DNA of 64,000 bases. Origin: Nemertoderma westbladi. Taxonomy: Eukaryota > Xenacoelomorpha > Nemertodermatida > Nemertodermatidae. Shown in pieces: positions 1 to 12,944 of this stretch. The position numbers were made by a program, and so were the translations under genes. Numbering within the stretch: the first letter of the stretch is position 1; each line of letters opens with the position of its first letter. The notes beneath the pieces are model-generated. The model was not told the origin of the DNA and did no database searches. It saw only the letters and a list, made by a program, of their open reading frames with translations. The DNA lies in contig JAUCBJ010001570.1 in the NCBI GenBank assembly GCA_032718475.1, positions 62,001-126,000 of the forward strand. Reading direction: 5' to 3'.

Positions 1-1926
1 TAAAAGTAGCGCGTTATTCATTCTGTGCTTACACTCATAAGTTAAATTTATAATAAAACTAAAAGAACCGCGTTATTCATTCTGTGCTTACACTCATAAG
101 TTAAATCTATAATAAAACTAAAAGTAGCGCGTTATTCATTCTGTGCTTACACTCATAAGTTAAATCTATAATAAAACTAAAAGAACCGCGTTATTCATTC
201 TGTGCTTACACTCATAAGTTAAATCTATAATAAAACTAAAAGAACCGCGTTATTCATTCTGTGCTTACACTCATAAGTTAAATCTATAATAAAACTAACA
301 GTACCGCGTTATTCATTCTGTGCTTACACTCATAAGTTAAATTTATAATAAAACTAACAGTACCGCGTTATTCATTCTGTGCTTACACTCATAAGTTAAA
401 TCTATAATAAAACTAAAAGTAGCGCGTTATTCATTCTGTGCTTACACTCATAAGTTAAATCTATAATAAAACTAAAAGTAGCGCGTTATTCATTCTGTGC
501 TTACACTCATAAGTTAAGTCTATAATAAAACTAACAGTACCGCGTTATTCATTCTGTGCTTACACTCATAAGTTAAATCTATAATAAAACTAAAAGAACC
601 GCGTTATTCATTCTGTGCTTACACTCATAAGTTAAATCTATAATAAAACTAAAAGTAGCGCGTTATTCATTCTGTGCTTACACTCATAAGTTAAATCTAT
701 AATAAAACTAAAAGTAGCGCGTTATTCATTCTGTGCTTACACTCATAAGTTAAATCTATAATAAAACTAAAAGTAGCGCGTTATTCATTCTGTGCTTACA
801 CTCATAAGTTAAATCTATAATAAAACTAAAAGTAGCGCGTTATTCATTCTGTGCTTACACTCATAAGTTAAATCTATAATAAAACTAACAGTACCGCGTT
901 ATTCATTCTGTGCTTACACTCATAAGTTAAATCTATAATAAAACTAAAAGAACCGCGTTATTCATTCTGTGCTTACACTCATAAGTTAAATCTATAATAA
1001 AACTAAAAGTAGCGCGTTATTCATTCTGTGCTTACACTCATAAGTTAAATTTATAATAAAACTAAAAGAATCGCGTTATTCATTCTGTGCTTACACTCAT
1101 AAGTTAAATCTATAATAAAACTAAAAGTAGCGCGTTATTCATTCTGTGCTTACACTCATAAGTTAAATTTATAATAAAACTAAAAGAACCGCGTTATTCA
1201 TTCTGTGCTTACACTCATAAGTTAAATCTATAATAAAACTAAAAGTAGCGCGTTATTCATTCTGTGCTTACACTCATAAGTTAAATCTATAATAAAACTA
1301 AAAGAACCGCGTTATTCATTCTGTGCTTACACTCATAAGTTAAATCTATAATAAAACTAAAAGAACCGCGTTATTCATTCTGTGCTTACACTCATAAGTT
1401 AAATCTATAATAAAACTAAAAGTAGCGCGTTATTCATTCTGTGCTTACACTCATAAGTTAAATCTATAATAAAACTAAAAGTAGCGCGTTATTCATTCTG
1501 TGCTTACACTCATAAGTTAAATCTATAATAAAACTAAAAGTAGCGCGTTATTCATTCTGTGCTTACACTCATAAGTTAAATCTATAATAAAACTAAAAGA
1601 ACCGCGTTATTCATTCTGTGCTTACACTCATAAGTTAAATTTATAATAAAACTAACAGTACCGCGTTATTCATTCTGTGCTTACACTCATAAGTTAAATC
1701 TATAATAAAACTAAAAGTAGCGCGTTATTCATTCTGTGCTTACACTCATAAGTTAAATCTATAATAAAACTAAAAGTAGCGCGTTATTCATTCTGTGCTT
1801 ACACTCATAAGTTAAATCTATAATAAAACTAAAAGTAGCGCGTTATTCATTCTGTGCTTACACTCATAAGTTAAATCTATAATAAAACTAACAGTACCGC
1901 GTTATTCATTCTGTGCTTACACTCAT
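1..1926. repeat. 59-bp minisatellite, 33 units
   Basis: A head-to-tail array with a 59-bp period. The core TTATTCATTCTGTGCTTACA is nearly invariant. Variation sits in the block before CGCG: AAAAGTAG (A), AAAAGAAC (B), AACAGTAC (C), and one AAAAGAAT (B'). Read from position 1 the order is ABABBCCAACBAAAACBAB'ABABBAAABCAAAC. The array runs off the left edge and stops abruptly near 1926, where the next sequence is AT-rich single copy. Confidence 0.97.
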
Positions 1927-2090
1927 ATACATTCATTGAGAAACCTGTGAGGAACATTGGATTACTCCCCGTTACGATTCCGTTTATGCGCCTTGCGCCC
2001 AGCTCTGCTACAATGTAACCTTGATTCAAGTATATTTTCGACTGGACGGTTAATGGCTTCCGTCGCAGTACAGAATAACCAGTCAAGCTT
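1921..2090 (-). other. Possible coding exon next to the 59-bp array
   Basis: The minus strand is open here (fragment reading ...KPLTVQSKIYLNQGYIVAEL...) and ends at GAGT|GTAAGC, a fair 5' splice site, exactly where the 59-bp array begins. I do not recognise the peptide. Each array unit repeats the same TATGAGT-GTAAGC string, which resembles the exon-boundary satellites seen in the PDCD4-like gene of this window. The ORF is short and an acceptor is not clear, so this is a weak call. Confidence 0.2.
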
Positions 2091-2094
2091 AATC

Positions 2095-5004
2095 TTTAAT
2101 TAACCTCTGATAAGCGATATATATTGTTACTCTCGCTTTGAAAATGTACGAATCTAACAGTAATGCGATTATACTTATTATGTAGGCTGTATGCAAAGTG
2201 GCACCGCCGCGGTGCGGTATAATAATACAAACCGTTTTAGTCCTTTTTAATTCCTCCTCCGTGTTTCTTCTTTATGAAGCAATAAAGAAAAAAATTCAAA
2301 ATAAATTAATCACGAAACAATTATTGAAGAAACTACAAAAATTTTAAGCAATGACTTGAAATTAAAGAATGAAACATATTATTTATATATTTTTGTATAA
2401 AACAGAATGACTGTGAGTGTAGATACTCTAATAGAGTAGATACCTATCCAACTTTACATTTTACTTCCGTCTCTATTTTCTCGCGCTGTTAATTAATAGG
2501 AATACGGGGTTTCCTCGTCGCATCCGTTTCTTTTACAACCATCCGTCGCCAATACGATATACCGGTAAACCCGAATTTCACAATTGCTTAAGAATATATT
2601 TCAAAGGAAATAAGAGTGAATTGTTCCCCAAGGATGGGAGTCGAAAATATGTTGTCCAAATAAATAAATAATTATTCTTCAAGGTGACGAAAGCAGAACG
2701 ATATCTTGTAAACTAATGCTTACGTCATTGCTTACGTCATGTAAGACCTACGTCATTGAGTGGGAGTTGCTAATTATATTTTATTTTATTTTTTAGATCG
2801 GCGATTACTCGTTGTGTTTCTGGTATTTGTTTGTTTTGTTGTTATTGTTATTGTTGTGTACTCTAGAATGCTTTATTCATATGATTTACAGTTCGTAATA
2901 GTAATTGACTCCCTGTTCTATCATTGTTTATTTGCATATGGCGCTAAAGGTTCACCAATAATGGTTCCGTAGTTTCTTTAGATTTGGGTACCGCTAGATT
3001 TTCACGAATGGAGGTCCCGTTATTACGATAATTATCCGCCTTTTCTATGTTATTTTTTTTGAATAAGCCTATGTAGTTTTCTGCTAGATACTATCTGCTA
3101 GATGCTAGATAATAAAATTAAGAAAATAATTCTACAGAAATTATAACAAATGTTTTGTAGAGCAGAAACCGTAATATTTGGATTTTATAAATTCAATAAT
3201 AATGTTACGTATCCGTTTAAATAAGCTTTTTTATAAGCGGTGTGTCAGTGTGTTGTGTATTAAATAATGTATTGTCTATGATACTTTTGAAAGGACGATA
3301 AGAAATCCATCCATCCTACAAAGACTAAGATAAGATTGCACTTTACGAAATATAATATGTTAGTGTGGGATGTAGTGTGCCATTGTAGTGCCACTTGTAA
3401 TGTCTTTGTGTTGTGGCGTTACTGGCCTTAGGCCTAAAGGATACAAGAGTCATTGTTTATTTTTGTTGTCTGAATAAATTCTCTCAATATTAAATCTTTG
3501 TACTTTTGAACGGATATCGTAGTTCTATTTGCAGGGAAATACGATGTCCAAATAAGGCTTTTTTCTTTTAATCTCTTGTATTCGAGTGGTGATTGACAGT
3601 TGTTAGTAAATCGCCAGTATAAGGGGGTTGGTCGATCTGCAATCTCTTGCGTTCTCGGTGTGGGAAACAGGTCCTAAGGGCGAAGTTTGACAGACACTAT
3701 TCCGTTATGGTAATTTTCTCAAATTAATCTAAATCTTGCAGGAAACCACTACACCGGAATTTTAGCAACTGGTTTTATATAATTGAACATCGCTGGGTGG
3801 TTGATCGCGCAGTAACCACTAGTGCCAGAATTAATAGATATTCTTTGCAACTGCGGGGATTAATAAAATTATCTAATATGTGATTTTAATGGAGTTCCAC
3901 TGAAATAAAGAAAATATTAAAATTTAACATTTACAAAGCTGATAGCTATTTAATGACCTTTGTGATTGATTGCCTTGTGGAATTAGTGGTTGCAGCTATG
4001 GGGTGATTATAGAAACAATATGGGAGTTATTTATTATCGGTTGTTTCAAAATTATTGGTTGGTAAGTTTTGTTGAAATTTAAATTGTGGCAAAATCAGAA
4101 AAAGTTCTAATTCCGATACTCTATATGTATTTAAAGAAGTCAAATGAATTTAAGGGGGATAAATAATCATTATTACGGTACGAATCCAAATAATACTGTG
4201 CAAATAATAATCCAAATATGATTTGTCAACTCCTACCTAACTCGGAATTCCCTGCCCTAGCTTCTAAGGGATTCTATCTATAAATAAATTGTTCAACATC
4301 CTGACATTATTATATGGTTCAAAATATAAGATTAAGCAATAAGATTGTAATTGATTGGGAATAAATGATATTCCGAAGCATTTTAAATTCTCTGGTCCAT
4401 AAGATATTGACTTGATATTCAGAAATTTTGATAGTAAATTTGTTCAAAAATGACCATTAAAAAACATTAAAAAAATAACATTAGTTTTTTTACTTTTCTC
4501 AGAACATGTTTTATCCATTTTTGGTCGGATTCTATATGAACTGTCACATTGGTATAATTTTGTAAATTCGATCTACTTTTGGGGGTTTAAATTATTTTTA
4601 GGTACATAAATTATAATTCCATTGCATCTCAGGTTTTTAGTGAGTCAAACTTTTCGGAATTTTTCAGAATCTTCCGGAAACCTAGTTTCCGGGTTTCCGC
4701 ATTTTGTGGAGCCATGGTCATATGGGGGGGGGGGGGGGGGGGACGACGCTGTAATTGGTTTACGTTTACTATTAATTGATAGGCCTACTGATATAATGCC
4801 ATTGAAAGACACCGGGGACTTATTGTATTGATAAATATAAATTGTTAAATTGTATCACAAACCTTCCTGTGACAGGTTTTCAATTTTCTCGGATTATTCC
4901 AATGTTCCAAAAATTTCGATTTTCCATCTAAATTATTATTATTACAAATTGGCAATCAATGTGTGTTTTATTTCTTTTTGATTCTATTAATAAATATGAA
5001 AGCT
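2095..5004. other. AT-rich region without recognisable gene
   Basis: No exon, RNA gene or mobile element could be supported. It holds a GC-rich imperfect palindrome around 2201-2216 (CACCGCCGCGGTG), a possible AATAAA signal near 3473, and a run of 19 G at 4724-4742. The small ORFs are AT-rich and look random. Confidence 0.6.
4724..4742. repeat. Poly-G run (19 G)
   Basis: Uninterrupted G homopolymer. Other G/C homopolymers of 13-24 bases lie at 15985-16002, 25022-25044, 25247-25270, 40641-40653, 40942-40965, 47485-47500, 59368-59385, 60270-60283 and 61036-61059. Several coincide with the ends of transposable elements. Lengths may be affected by sequencing. Confidence 0.95.
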
Positions 5005-6968
5005 AAACAGATCCCCCACCCCAAACAATTCAACTCCGTCCCCAACCAAAACAGATCCCCCCACCCCAAACCATTCAACTCCGTCCCCAACCAAAACAGA
5101 TCTCCCCACCCCAAACCATTCAACTCCGTCCCCAACCAAAACAGATCCCCCCACCCCAAACCATTCAACTCCGTCCCCAACCAAAACAGATCCCCCACCC
5201 CAAACAATTAAACTCCGTTCCCAACCAAAACAGATCCCCCCACCCCAAACCATTCAACTCCGCCCCCAACCAAAACAGATCCCCCACCCCAAACCGTTCA
5301 ACTCCGTCCCCAACCAAAACAGATCCCCCACCCCAAACCATTCAACTCCGTCCCCAACCAAAACAGATCTCCCCACCCCATACCATTCAACTCCGTCCCC
5401 AACCAAAACAGATCCCCCCACCCCAAACCATTCAACTCCGTCCCCAACCAAAACAGATCCCCCACCCCAAACAATTCAACTCCGTTCCCAACCAAAACAG
5501 ATCCCCCCACCCCAAACCATTCAACTCCGTCCCCAACCAAAACAGATCCCCCACCCCAAACCATTCAACTCCGTCCCCAACCAAAACAGATCCCCCCACC
5601 CCAAACCATTCAACTCCGTCCCCAACCAAAACAGATCCCCCACCCCAAACCATTCAACTCCGTCCCCAACCAAAACAGATCCCCCACCCCAAACAATTCA
5701 ACTCCGTCCCCAACCAAAACAGATCCCCCCACCCCAAACCATTCAACTCCGTCCCCAACCAAAACAGATCCCCCCACCCCAAACCATTCAACTCCGTCCC
5801 CAACCAAAACAGATCCCCCCACCCCAAACCATTCAACTCCGTCCCCAACCAAAACAGATCCCCCCACCCCAAACCATTCAACTCCGTCCCCAACCAAAAC
5901 AGATCCCCCACCCCAAACAATTCAACTCCGTTCCCAACCAAAACAGATCCCCCACCCCAAACAATTCAACTCCGTCCCCAACCAAAACAGATCCCCCACC
6001 CCAAACAATTCAACTCCGTTCCCAACCAAAACAGATCCCCCACCCCAAACAATTCAACTCCGTCCCCAACCAAAACAGATCCCCCACCCCAAACCATTCA
6101 ACTCCGTCCCCAACCAAAACAGATCCCCCACCCCAAACCATTCAACTCCGTCCCCAACCAAAATAGATCCCCCACCCCAAACAATTCAACTCCGTCCCCA
6201 ACCAAAACAGATTCCCCACCCCAAACCATTCAACTCCGTCCCCAACCAAAACAGATCCCCCCACCCCAAACCATTCAACTCCGTCCCCAACCAAAACAGA
6301 TCCCCCACCCCAAACCATTCAACTCAGTCCCAACCAAAACAGATTCCCCACCCCAAACCATTCAACTCCGTCCCCAACCAAAACAGATTCCCCACCCCAA
6401 ACCATTCAACTCCGTCCCCAACCAAAACAGATCCCCCACCCCAAACCATTCAACTCCGTCCCCAACCAAAACAGATCCCCCACCCCAAACCATTCAACTC
6501 CGTCCCCAACCAAAACAGATCCCCCCACCCCAAACCATTCAACTCCGTCCCCAGCCAAAACAGATCCCCCACCCCAAACCATTCAACTCCGTCCCCAACC
6601 AAAACAGATCCCCCACCCCAAACCATTCAACTCCGTCCCCAACCAAAACAGATCCCCCCACCCCAAACCATTCAACTCCGTCCCCAACCAAAACAGATCC
6701 CCCACCCCAAACAATTCAACTCCGCCCCCAACCAAAACAGATCCCCCCACCCCAAACCATTCAACTCCGTCCCCAACCAAAACAGATCCCCCACCCCAAA
6801 CAATTCAACTCCGCCCCCAACCAAAACAGATCCCCCCACCCCAAACCATTCAACTCCGTCCCCAACCAAAACAGATCCCCCCACCCCAAACCATTCAACT
6901 CCGTCCCCAACCAAAACAGATCCCCCCACCCCAAACCATTCAACTCCGTCCCCAACCAAAACAGATCC
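5005..6968. repeat. 44/45-bp C-rich minisatellite, about 44 units
   Basis: The unit contains AAAACAGATC, a run of 5 or 6 C, ACCCCAAACC, and ATTCAACTCCGTCCCCAACC. Units with five C are 44 bp and those with six C are 45 bp, so the reading frame shifts at each 44-bp unit. This explains the staggered short ORFs on the minus strand. The strand asymmetry is extreme: the plus strand is C-rich and almost G-free. There is no sign of coding selection. Confidence 0.97.
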
Positions 6969-7205
6969 CTCAACTAAAACTTACATTATCGTTTATTTCC
7001 TCCCCCAACATGACTGCATTTATTATACTTACATCCATTCGTAATAACCGATAAACAACGGCTGACTACGGGGCATTAATCAATTTGACCTGTATCGTAA
7101 ATTATAGATGATATCGTCAAGGAATTGTTGAATAATTTATAAACCCGACTCACCGGCTAGTTCAGAACCTAGTTAATATCGGTAATAACGTCACGGCGTG
7201 GATGG
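6969..7205. other. Spacer between two minisatellites
   Basis: About 235 bp of single-copy sequence separating two unrelated arrays. No feature is seen in it. Confidence 0.6.
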
Positions 7206-8681
7206 AAACAACTATACAAACAGCAAAGGTTCCTCGCTCTACAATCCAGCTATGGATACAAACAGCAAAGGTTCCTCGCTCTCTAATCCAGCTATGGATA
7301 CAAACAGCAAAGGTTCCTCTCTCTACATCCCAGCTATGGATACAAACAGCAAAGGTTCCTCGCTCTCTAATCCAGCTATGGATACAAACAGCAAAGGTTC
7401 CTCGCTCTCAAATCCAGCTATGGATACAAACAGCAAAGGTTCCTCTCTCTACATCCCAGCTATGGATACAAACAGCAAAGGTTCCTCGCTCTCTAATCCA
7501 GCTATGGATACAAACAGCAAAGGTTCCTCGCTCTACAATCCAGCTATGGATACAAACCGCAAAGGTTCCTCGCTCTCTAATCCAGCTATGGATACAAACA
7601 GCAAAGGTTCCTCGCTCTGTAATCCAGCTATGGATACAAACAGCAAAGGTTCCTCGCTCTCTAATCCAGCTATGGATACAAACAGCAAAGGTTCCTCGCT
7701 CTACAATCCAGCTATGGATACAAACAGCAAAGGTTCCTCGCTCTCTAATCCAGCTATGGATACAAACAGCAAAGGTTCCTCGCTCTACAATCCAGCTATG
7801 GATACAAACAGCAAAGGTTCCTCGCTCTACAATCCAGCTATGGATACAAACAGCAAAGGTTCCTCGCTCTACAATCCAGCTATGGATACAAACAGCAAAG
7901 GTTCCTCGCTCTCTAATCCAGCTATGGATACAAACAGCAAAGGTTCCTCGCTCTACAATCCAGCTATGGATACAAACAGCAACTGTTCCTCGCTCTCTAA
8001 TCCAGCTATGGATACAAACAGCAAATGTTCCTCGCTCTACAATCCAGCTATGGATACAAACAGCATAGGTTCCTCTCTCTACAATCCAGCTATGGATACA
8101 AACAGCAAAGGTTCCTCGCTCTCTAATCCAGCTATGGATACAAACAGCAAAGGTTCCTCGCTCTACAATCCAGCTATGGATACCAACACAACGATTCCTC
8201 TCTCTACAATCCAGCTATGGATACAAACAGCAAAGGTTCCTCGCTCTACAATCCAGCTATGGATACAAACAGCAAAGGTTCCTCGCTCTACAATCGAGCT
8301 ATGGATACAAACAGCAAAGGTTCCTCGCTCTACAATCCAGCTATGGATACAAACAGCAACTGTTCCTCGCTCTCTAATCCAGCTATGGATACAAACAGCA
8401 AAGGTTCCTCGCTCTCTAATCCAGCTATGGATACAAACAGCAAAGGTTCCTCGCTCTACAATCCAGCTATGGATACAAACAGCAAAGGTTCCTCGCTCTC
8501 TAATCCAGCTATGGATACAAACAGCAAAGGTTCCTCGCTCTCTAATCCAGCTATGGATACAAACAGCAAAGGTTCCTCGCTCTCTAATCCAGCTATGGAT
8601 ACAAACAGCAAAGGTTCCTCGCTCTCTAATCCAACTATGGATACAAACAGCAAAGGTTCCTCGCTCTGTAATCCAAAGCCC
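7206..8681. repeat. 42-bp minisatellite, about 35 units (frame-open by period)
   Basis: The unit is 42 bp (14 codons): ATGGATACAAACAGCAAAGG, then TTCCTCGCTCT, then a variable YNAATCCAGCT. Because 42 is divisible by three and the unit lacks stops, it gives a 498-codon forward ORF of MDTNSKGSSL-type repeats and a 288-codon ORF in another frame. A shortened unit near 8183-8210 shifts frame and the ORF continues in the second frame. Variation is spread without regard to codon position and there is no start context, so I treat it as non-coding. Confidence 0.93.
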
Positions 8682-8689
8682 CTTCTATA

Positions 8690-10370
8690 TATAAAATAAT
8701 ATAATCTAATATAAAATAAAATAAACGCACACAAACCAATTACTGTATTATTATTACTTATGTTGTCTAGAGTACCTACAATGTATGGTACTGTATGACT
8801 ACAATGTACAGTACGTTAATTCTATAAAGTGCAAGAAAGTATAAAAAATATTTACGTCATAATCTTAATTAGCCTACTTTACGACTCATAAATACTCTAT
8901 CAACATAATGAACAATATAATTTTTTCGATCCAATATGTACTGTAGGACTGCCCATAAAACTCGAAGATTTTGCTACCAATAGGATTAATTCTATCCTTG
9001 AGTATGTAAAATGTATGCATCTGATTGGATGAAATTGATAAGGAGTTACTTGGAGTTTCGTTTTTTACTATATTAATTCAGAGAGATGCTGCATATATAA
9101 TTTTGCAAAAAACTGTGGCATTATCGGGTTGAACATTGAACCTAACCTAATGACATGGGCTTTTTTGCAGTGACTAATATTGTACACTCGACTCACAAAT
9201 TTACCTAAACTTCCTTCGTATTACATCTTTCTTGACTTCGGTACATCTGCAGACAGCAACAATTATTACAATATTACTGTACCACCAACCACCAGGCAAA
9301 GCGGAATCGTGTTAGGATTGCGCCAAGGATTGTGTTAGGATTGCGCGAGCTTAGCATACGGGCACGGTACCACTAACTCAATCGGTGTGTCTATCGTTCT
9401 GTTGTTCTGTCGTGTCATATTTTATACGTTGATAACTCGGCCAATCCTCGTGAAATCTAACCACACTTGATACACACGTTGTTTGGCAAAAGTTTAGAAA
9501 TTTTCCAAGAATTGGCCCAGTGTGGCCTTCGAGAAGATAAGATAATAGCAGTTAATTAGTTAATTAAATTGATTACGGTAATTAAAAAAAACATAATTTT
9601 TCTGCTTGCCCTTTAATGGAAATAAATTATTTACTACTATAACATTTAAATAATTATACATAAAAATTATGCAGCTGTAATCCCCATACTCCATTCCATT
9701 ATAGTTTTTAATTAGTTCAAGTGATTTGCTTTAAGAAATTTGATTTTAATTGATCTAAACGTAATTAAGTTATTAAAATACCCCGTCACTCTATACTTCC
9801 AGCTCCCCTAGTCAATGGCAGGCTGCTATTGCCTTGCGTAGCTGGGAACCAGTCCAACCACCTCACCAATACTCAAAGGTAGCAATGTAATGTGCCAGAC
9901 TAATAAGCCAGCTTGCTTATTGTTTATCTTGCATAATAATTGGCTGAGTATTTAATCTTGATTCTTTAGAATAATTAGCTAAATAATTTCGTTGAGATGT
10001 TGACGTGGTAAATTAATATTCCAGTATCAATACTATCGGCATAAGGTAAGTTTTAATATTTCTTACAAATTGGGTTGCAAATTTACAAATTTAATATATT
10101 ACTTTTAATACAAAAATTTCGTGTTGATACCTGCCTTTCATCAATCCTCTATGCGCCTTTGGGTTGGGGTGGTGCTGATTAAGATGGGAGTTGAAGGGGA
10201 GGAACTTTCCCCTATTCTTTGATTTATTGGCGGTTTGGTTAAATGTCTTAATGGAATCGCTCAATATAAATTTGTATCTCATAAATGATCCTCGTGCTGC
10301 GCGAACGCCCAACGAACGTGTTGATAAGTAAAGGACAGTAAAGGACTGATCTCCGGTCATAAGCCTACAG
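8690..10370. other. Intergenic, old interspersed repeat debris
   Basis: AT-rich. A near-duplicated phrase (GTGTTAGGATTGCGC twice, 9310-9350) and stretches such as 9370-9500 look like eroded interspersed repeats. No exon could be supported. Confidence 0.5.
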
Positions 10371-10374
10371 CAAT

Positions 10375-10466
10375 GACGACAATAAGCCACAATGAGCAAC
10401 AAGCAATAATAAAGAACAACAACGAGCACTAATAAAAAAAACAACGAGCAACAATGAGCAACAACG
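10375..10466. repeat. Left arm of a (GAGCAACAA)-type inverted simple-repeat pair
   Basis: Degenerate repeats of AACAACGAGC and AACAATGAGC. The reverse complement of the same motif (TTGTTGCTC) fills 11015-11310, so the two arms face each other across about 550 bp. This could be a foldback arrangement like those at 15.6 and 17.9 kb, but no target-site duplication was found. Confidence 0.6.
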
Positions 10467-11014
10467 GTGTCTACTTGTCCACAAGAAATTATGTAAAATC
10501 TTATTGGTAACGGAAACAGACTTAGAGGAATAGAATTAGAATAACAGATTTTAGGTCCTGTCAACCAAAGAGCAATGGTACACTCTATGTTAATCATCGT
10601 TTTTCAGGAACAGAATGTAAGAGAATGCAATCTAAGGGACCAAAGTATTCTAAAGTTGGTGTTGTTGATGTTAATCAGGTTAATGAAATGCAACGGACCT
10701 GCGCAAAAATAAGGCCGATGAATTTACGAATCTCATTGCCACTAGTTCGAAGGGTATCTGAAAAATAATAATGAAGATAAATTCTACCTGTTTGTTTAGA
10801 TTTGGTCGGACCAAGATACTGTACAACACATACAAAGGAGAATTCAGAAGAATTTGAATTACTACGGCACGGAAATGCAAAGACAAAAACATTGTGAGCA
10901 ATGTCTATCAACTTCCTAAATCTTACTGACAAACTGGTTGTGAAAACTGCTGGTGTTCCTGATTATTTCGAAAAAGATTGAACACCAGCCCGAAAAGCAA
11001 AATACTGCATTCCT

Positions 11015-11310
11015 CATTATTGCTCGTTGTTGTTCATTATTCCTCGTTGTTGCTAATTGTTTCTGAGTGTTGCTCGTTATTGCTCGTTGTTGTTCTTTAT
11101 CATTGCTCGTTGTTGCTCATTCTTTCTGAGTGTTGCTCATTATTGCTGGTTATTGCTCATTCTTTCTGAGTGTTGCTCATTATTGCTCGTTGTTGCTCAT
11201 TGTTTTTTGAGTGTTTTCTCGTTATTGCTCATTGTCGCTCACTGATGCTCGTTGTTGCTAGTTGTTGATCATTATTGCTCGTTGTTGTTCTTTATTAATG
11301 CTCGTTTTTT
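11015..11310. repeat. Right arm: degenerate TTGTTGCTC simple repeat
   Basis: A run of TTGTTGCTCATT, TATTGCTCGT and TTTCTGAGTG words about 9-30 bp in period, inverted relative to 10375-10466. The short ORFs here (rich in LLLVV) are simply the translation of the repeat. Confidence 0.7.
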
Positions 11311-11429
11311 TCATTATTTTTTAGCTGAGCTGAGCTGAGTTGAAATTGAGAATTGTTTTGAGCACCCTAGCACTAGCATACACTAGTGTAGTCCCTCTAG
11401 CTAATTCACTAGGTCTGTAGGTAGGGTGC

Positions 11430-11575
11430 GGCAAGCGCAGGGTAGGGACATAAGTCTCTAAAACGTGCCACCCTGCTCCATAGCCCGGGAAATTCAAATG
11501 ATTGAAAGACACACAATTTCTACTGGAAAGGGTGGCAGATCAGATCTGCCACCTATATTTTGGCGGTTAATTCAA
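11430..11575 (-). repeat. Interspersed repeat, copy 1
   Basis: Contains GTGCCACCCTGCTCCATAGC, CCCGGGAAATTCAAATGA and, further on, TTTTGGCGGTTAATTCAAAT. The same blocks in the same order occur in reverse complement at 17735-17835. It is therefore a dispersed repeat, class unknown. A CAGATCAGATCTG palindrome within this copy is missing from the other. Confidence 0.75.
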
Positions 11576-12117
11576 ATCTGTGTTATCATTGAATACTTCA
11601 ATAGACTAAGACTATGTAATTGAATGATAATCATACAATATATCACTTAGCATATCCGTTTTTGTGTTGTTTTTACTTTTTTTGTCAGTTTCTTTTCTTC
11701 AGATTTTGGTTCCAGGGAACCGGTGTAATTCTACTGATGTACTCTTAGGCCATCAGTAGCGGTATTTGGTATCAGAATATTATGCTGTAGAAAAGTTGTC
11801 TATTTTATTTATACAGTATGAAAAACCTATAAATGCATTCTGTAATCAGCTCCATTCCTTCAATACTGTACATGTAGGTAACGATATCGTGTTTTATTGT
11901 CAACTCTTCCTAACGATTCGTTTCATATAATGTTGTGGAGGTCAAACACTAATTATTATATTATAAGTTATCTGTTTCATTCTCCATACAAGTTAATGGT
12001 TTGGATAGTTGTCTGTTGTACTTCCTTGCAACGTCCATCGCATCTATTATGTCCAATTATTCAGTTTAATCATTCATTCATTCAGCTTATCATTCAGTTT
12101 AAGTATGAGCTGCACTT

Positions 12118-12263
12118 TTCCATGTGACTCAAGCTGTTTGCCGTCGGGCCCAAGAAGGATGTCGTCGCCGGGTGTCATCTGTATGCCACCAACAGCATCA
12201 TTTCCACCTAAGTCGGCTAGATCTTGCAAACTAATAGTATTTCGCTTAGCACCGGTATCAGCT
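12118..12263 (-). other. Possible coding exon, family not recognised
   Basis: The minus strand reads ADTGAKRNTISLQDLADLGG, then NDAVGGIQMTPGDDILLGPD and GKQLESH. Composition (GC-balanced, acidic, no low-complexity bias) contrasts with the AT-rich surroundings and looks protein-coding. An acceptor-like CTTCTTGCACTAG lies just upstream. The downstream donor is unclear (the nearest candidate is AAA|GTGCAG) and the frame reaches a stop about 15 codons later, so it could be a terminal exon or a fragment. Confidence 0.35.
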
Positions 12264-12944
12264 AACTAGTGCAAGAAGCCATGACGGCTTTTATTATTTC
12301 TATTGCTTGTTTCAAGTTTTATCAGCCGTGAGTCACAATTGTGCACAGAAGATATGGATGATGTTGTTTTTACATAAATGCTATTAAATTGATTGCTGCT
12401 TTGTGCGGACCTCCTTTATTGTTTTGGTTAGAAAAGCTCGCCTCTGTAACACTCTCTTTCCTTGAGACTAGGCAACAAAACAAGATTAGAAAGCCAGCAA
12501 GCTGGCTGGAAGGAGCCCGGGGAAAAATCCTATTTACAAGATTATTACAAATAAACCTTGTCGGTCAGCAGTAAGTAAACTAAACAATTGTCTAAACTAT
12601 AAGGCGTGGGGCTAGCTGACTTTGTGGCTCGTCCCACATAATAAAAAATGAAACTTTGCTATGACAACACACCCGGTTCTTTTAAATTTGCGTGATTTGA
12701 GTTTTATGCTCGCACCACTATTTGTAAGAAATGTTAAAACTTATCTTACAGTATGCCAATGTAGTAATGGTATTAAAATGTAATTAAATAAATTTACACT
12801 ATTAATGCTTCAGCTAAAAAATGATGCTAATCCTATGTAATAAAAAAAAATAAGAATATTATTTTTAAGAACATTCTACATATATCCTATACAAAATAAT
12901 CAGCCCAATGATTCGTGGAATAATAATAATATAATTCTATTGCA

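Noticed and set aside
1-1926. CRISPR array
   Set aside because: Units are contiguous with no unique spacers, in a spliced eukaryotic genome; it is a minisatellite. The same holds for the other arrays.
4968-6973. Many overlapping minus-strand ORFs (GVEWFGVGGSVLVGD repeats)
   Set aside because: Translations of the 44/45-bp minisatellite, shifting frame with each 44-bp unit.
7198-8694. 498-codon ORF of MDTNSKGSSLSNPA repeats
   Set aside because: The 42-bp period keeps the frame open in more than one frame at once; there is no start context, no splice sites, and substitutions ignore codon position.
10091-10597. 168-codon minus-strand ORF
   Set aside because: Part is a translation of the GAGCAACAA simple repeat; the rest has no recognisable domain.
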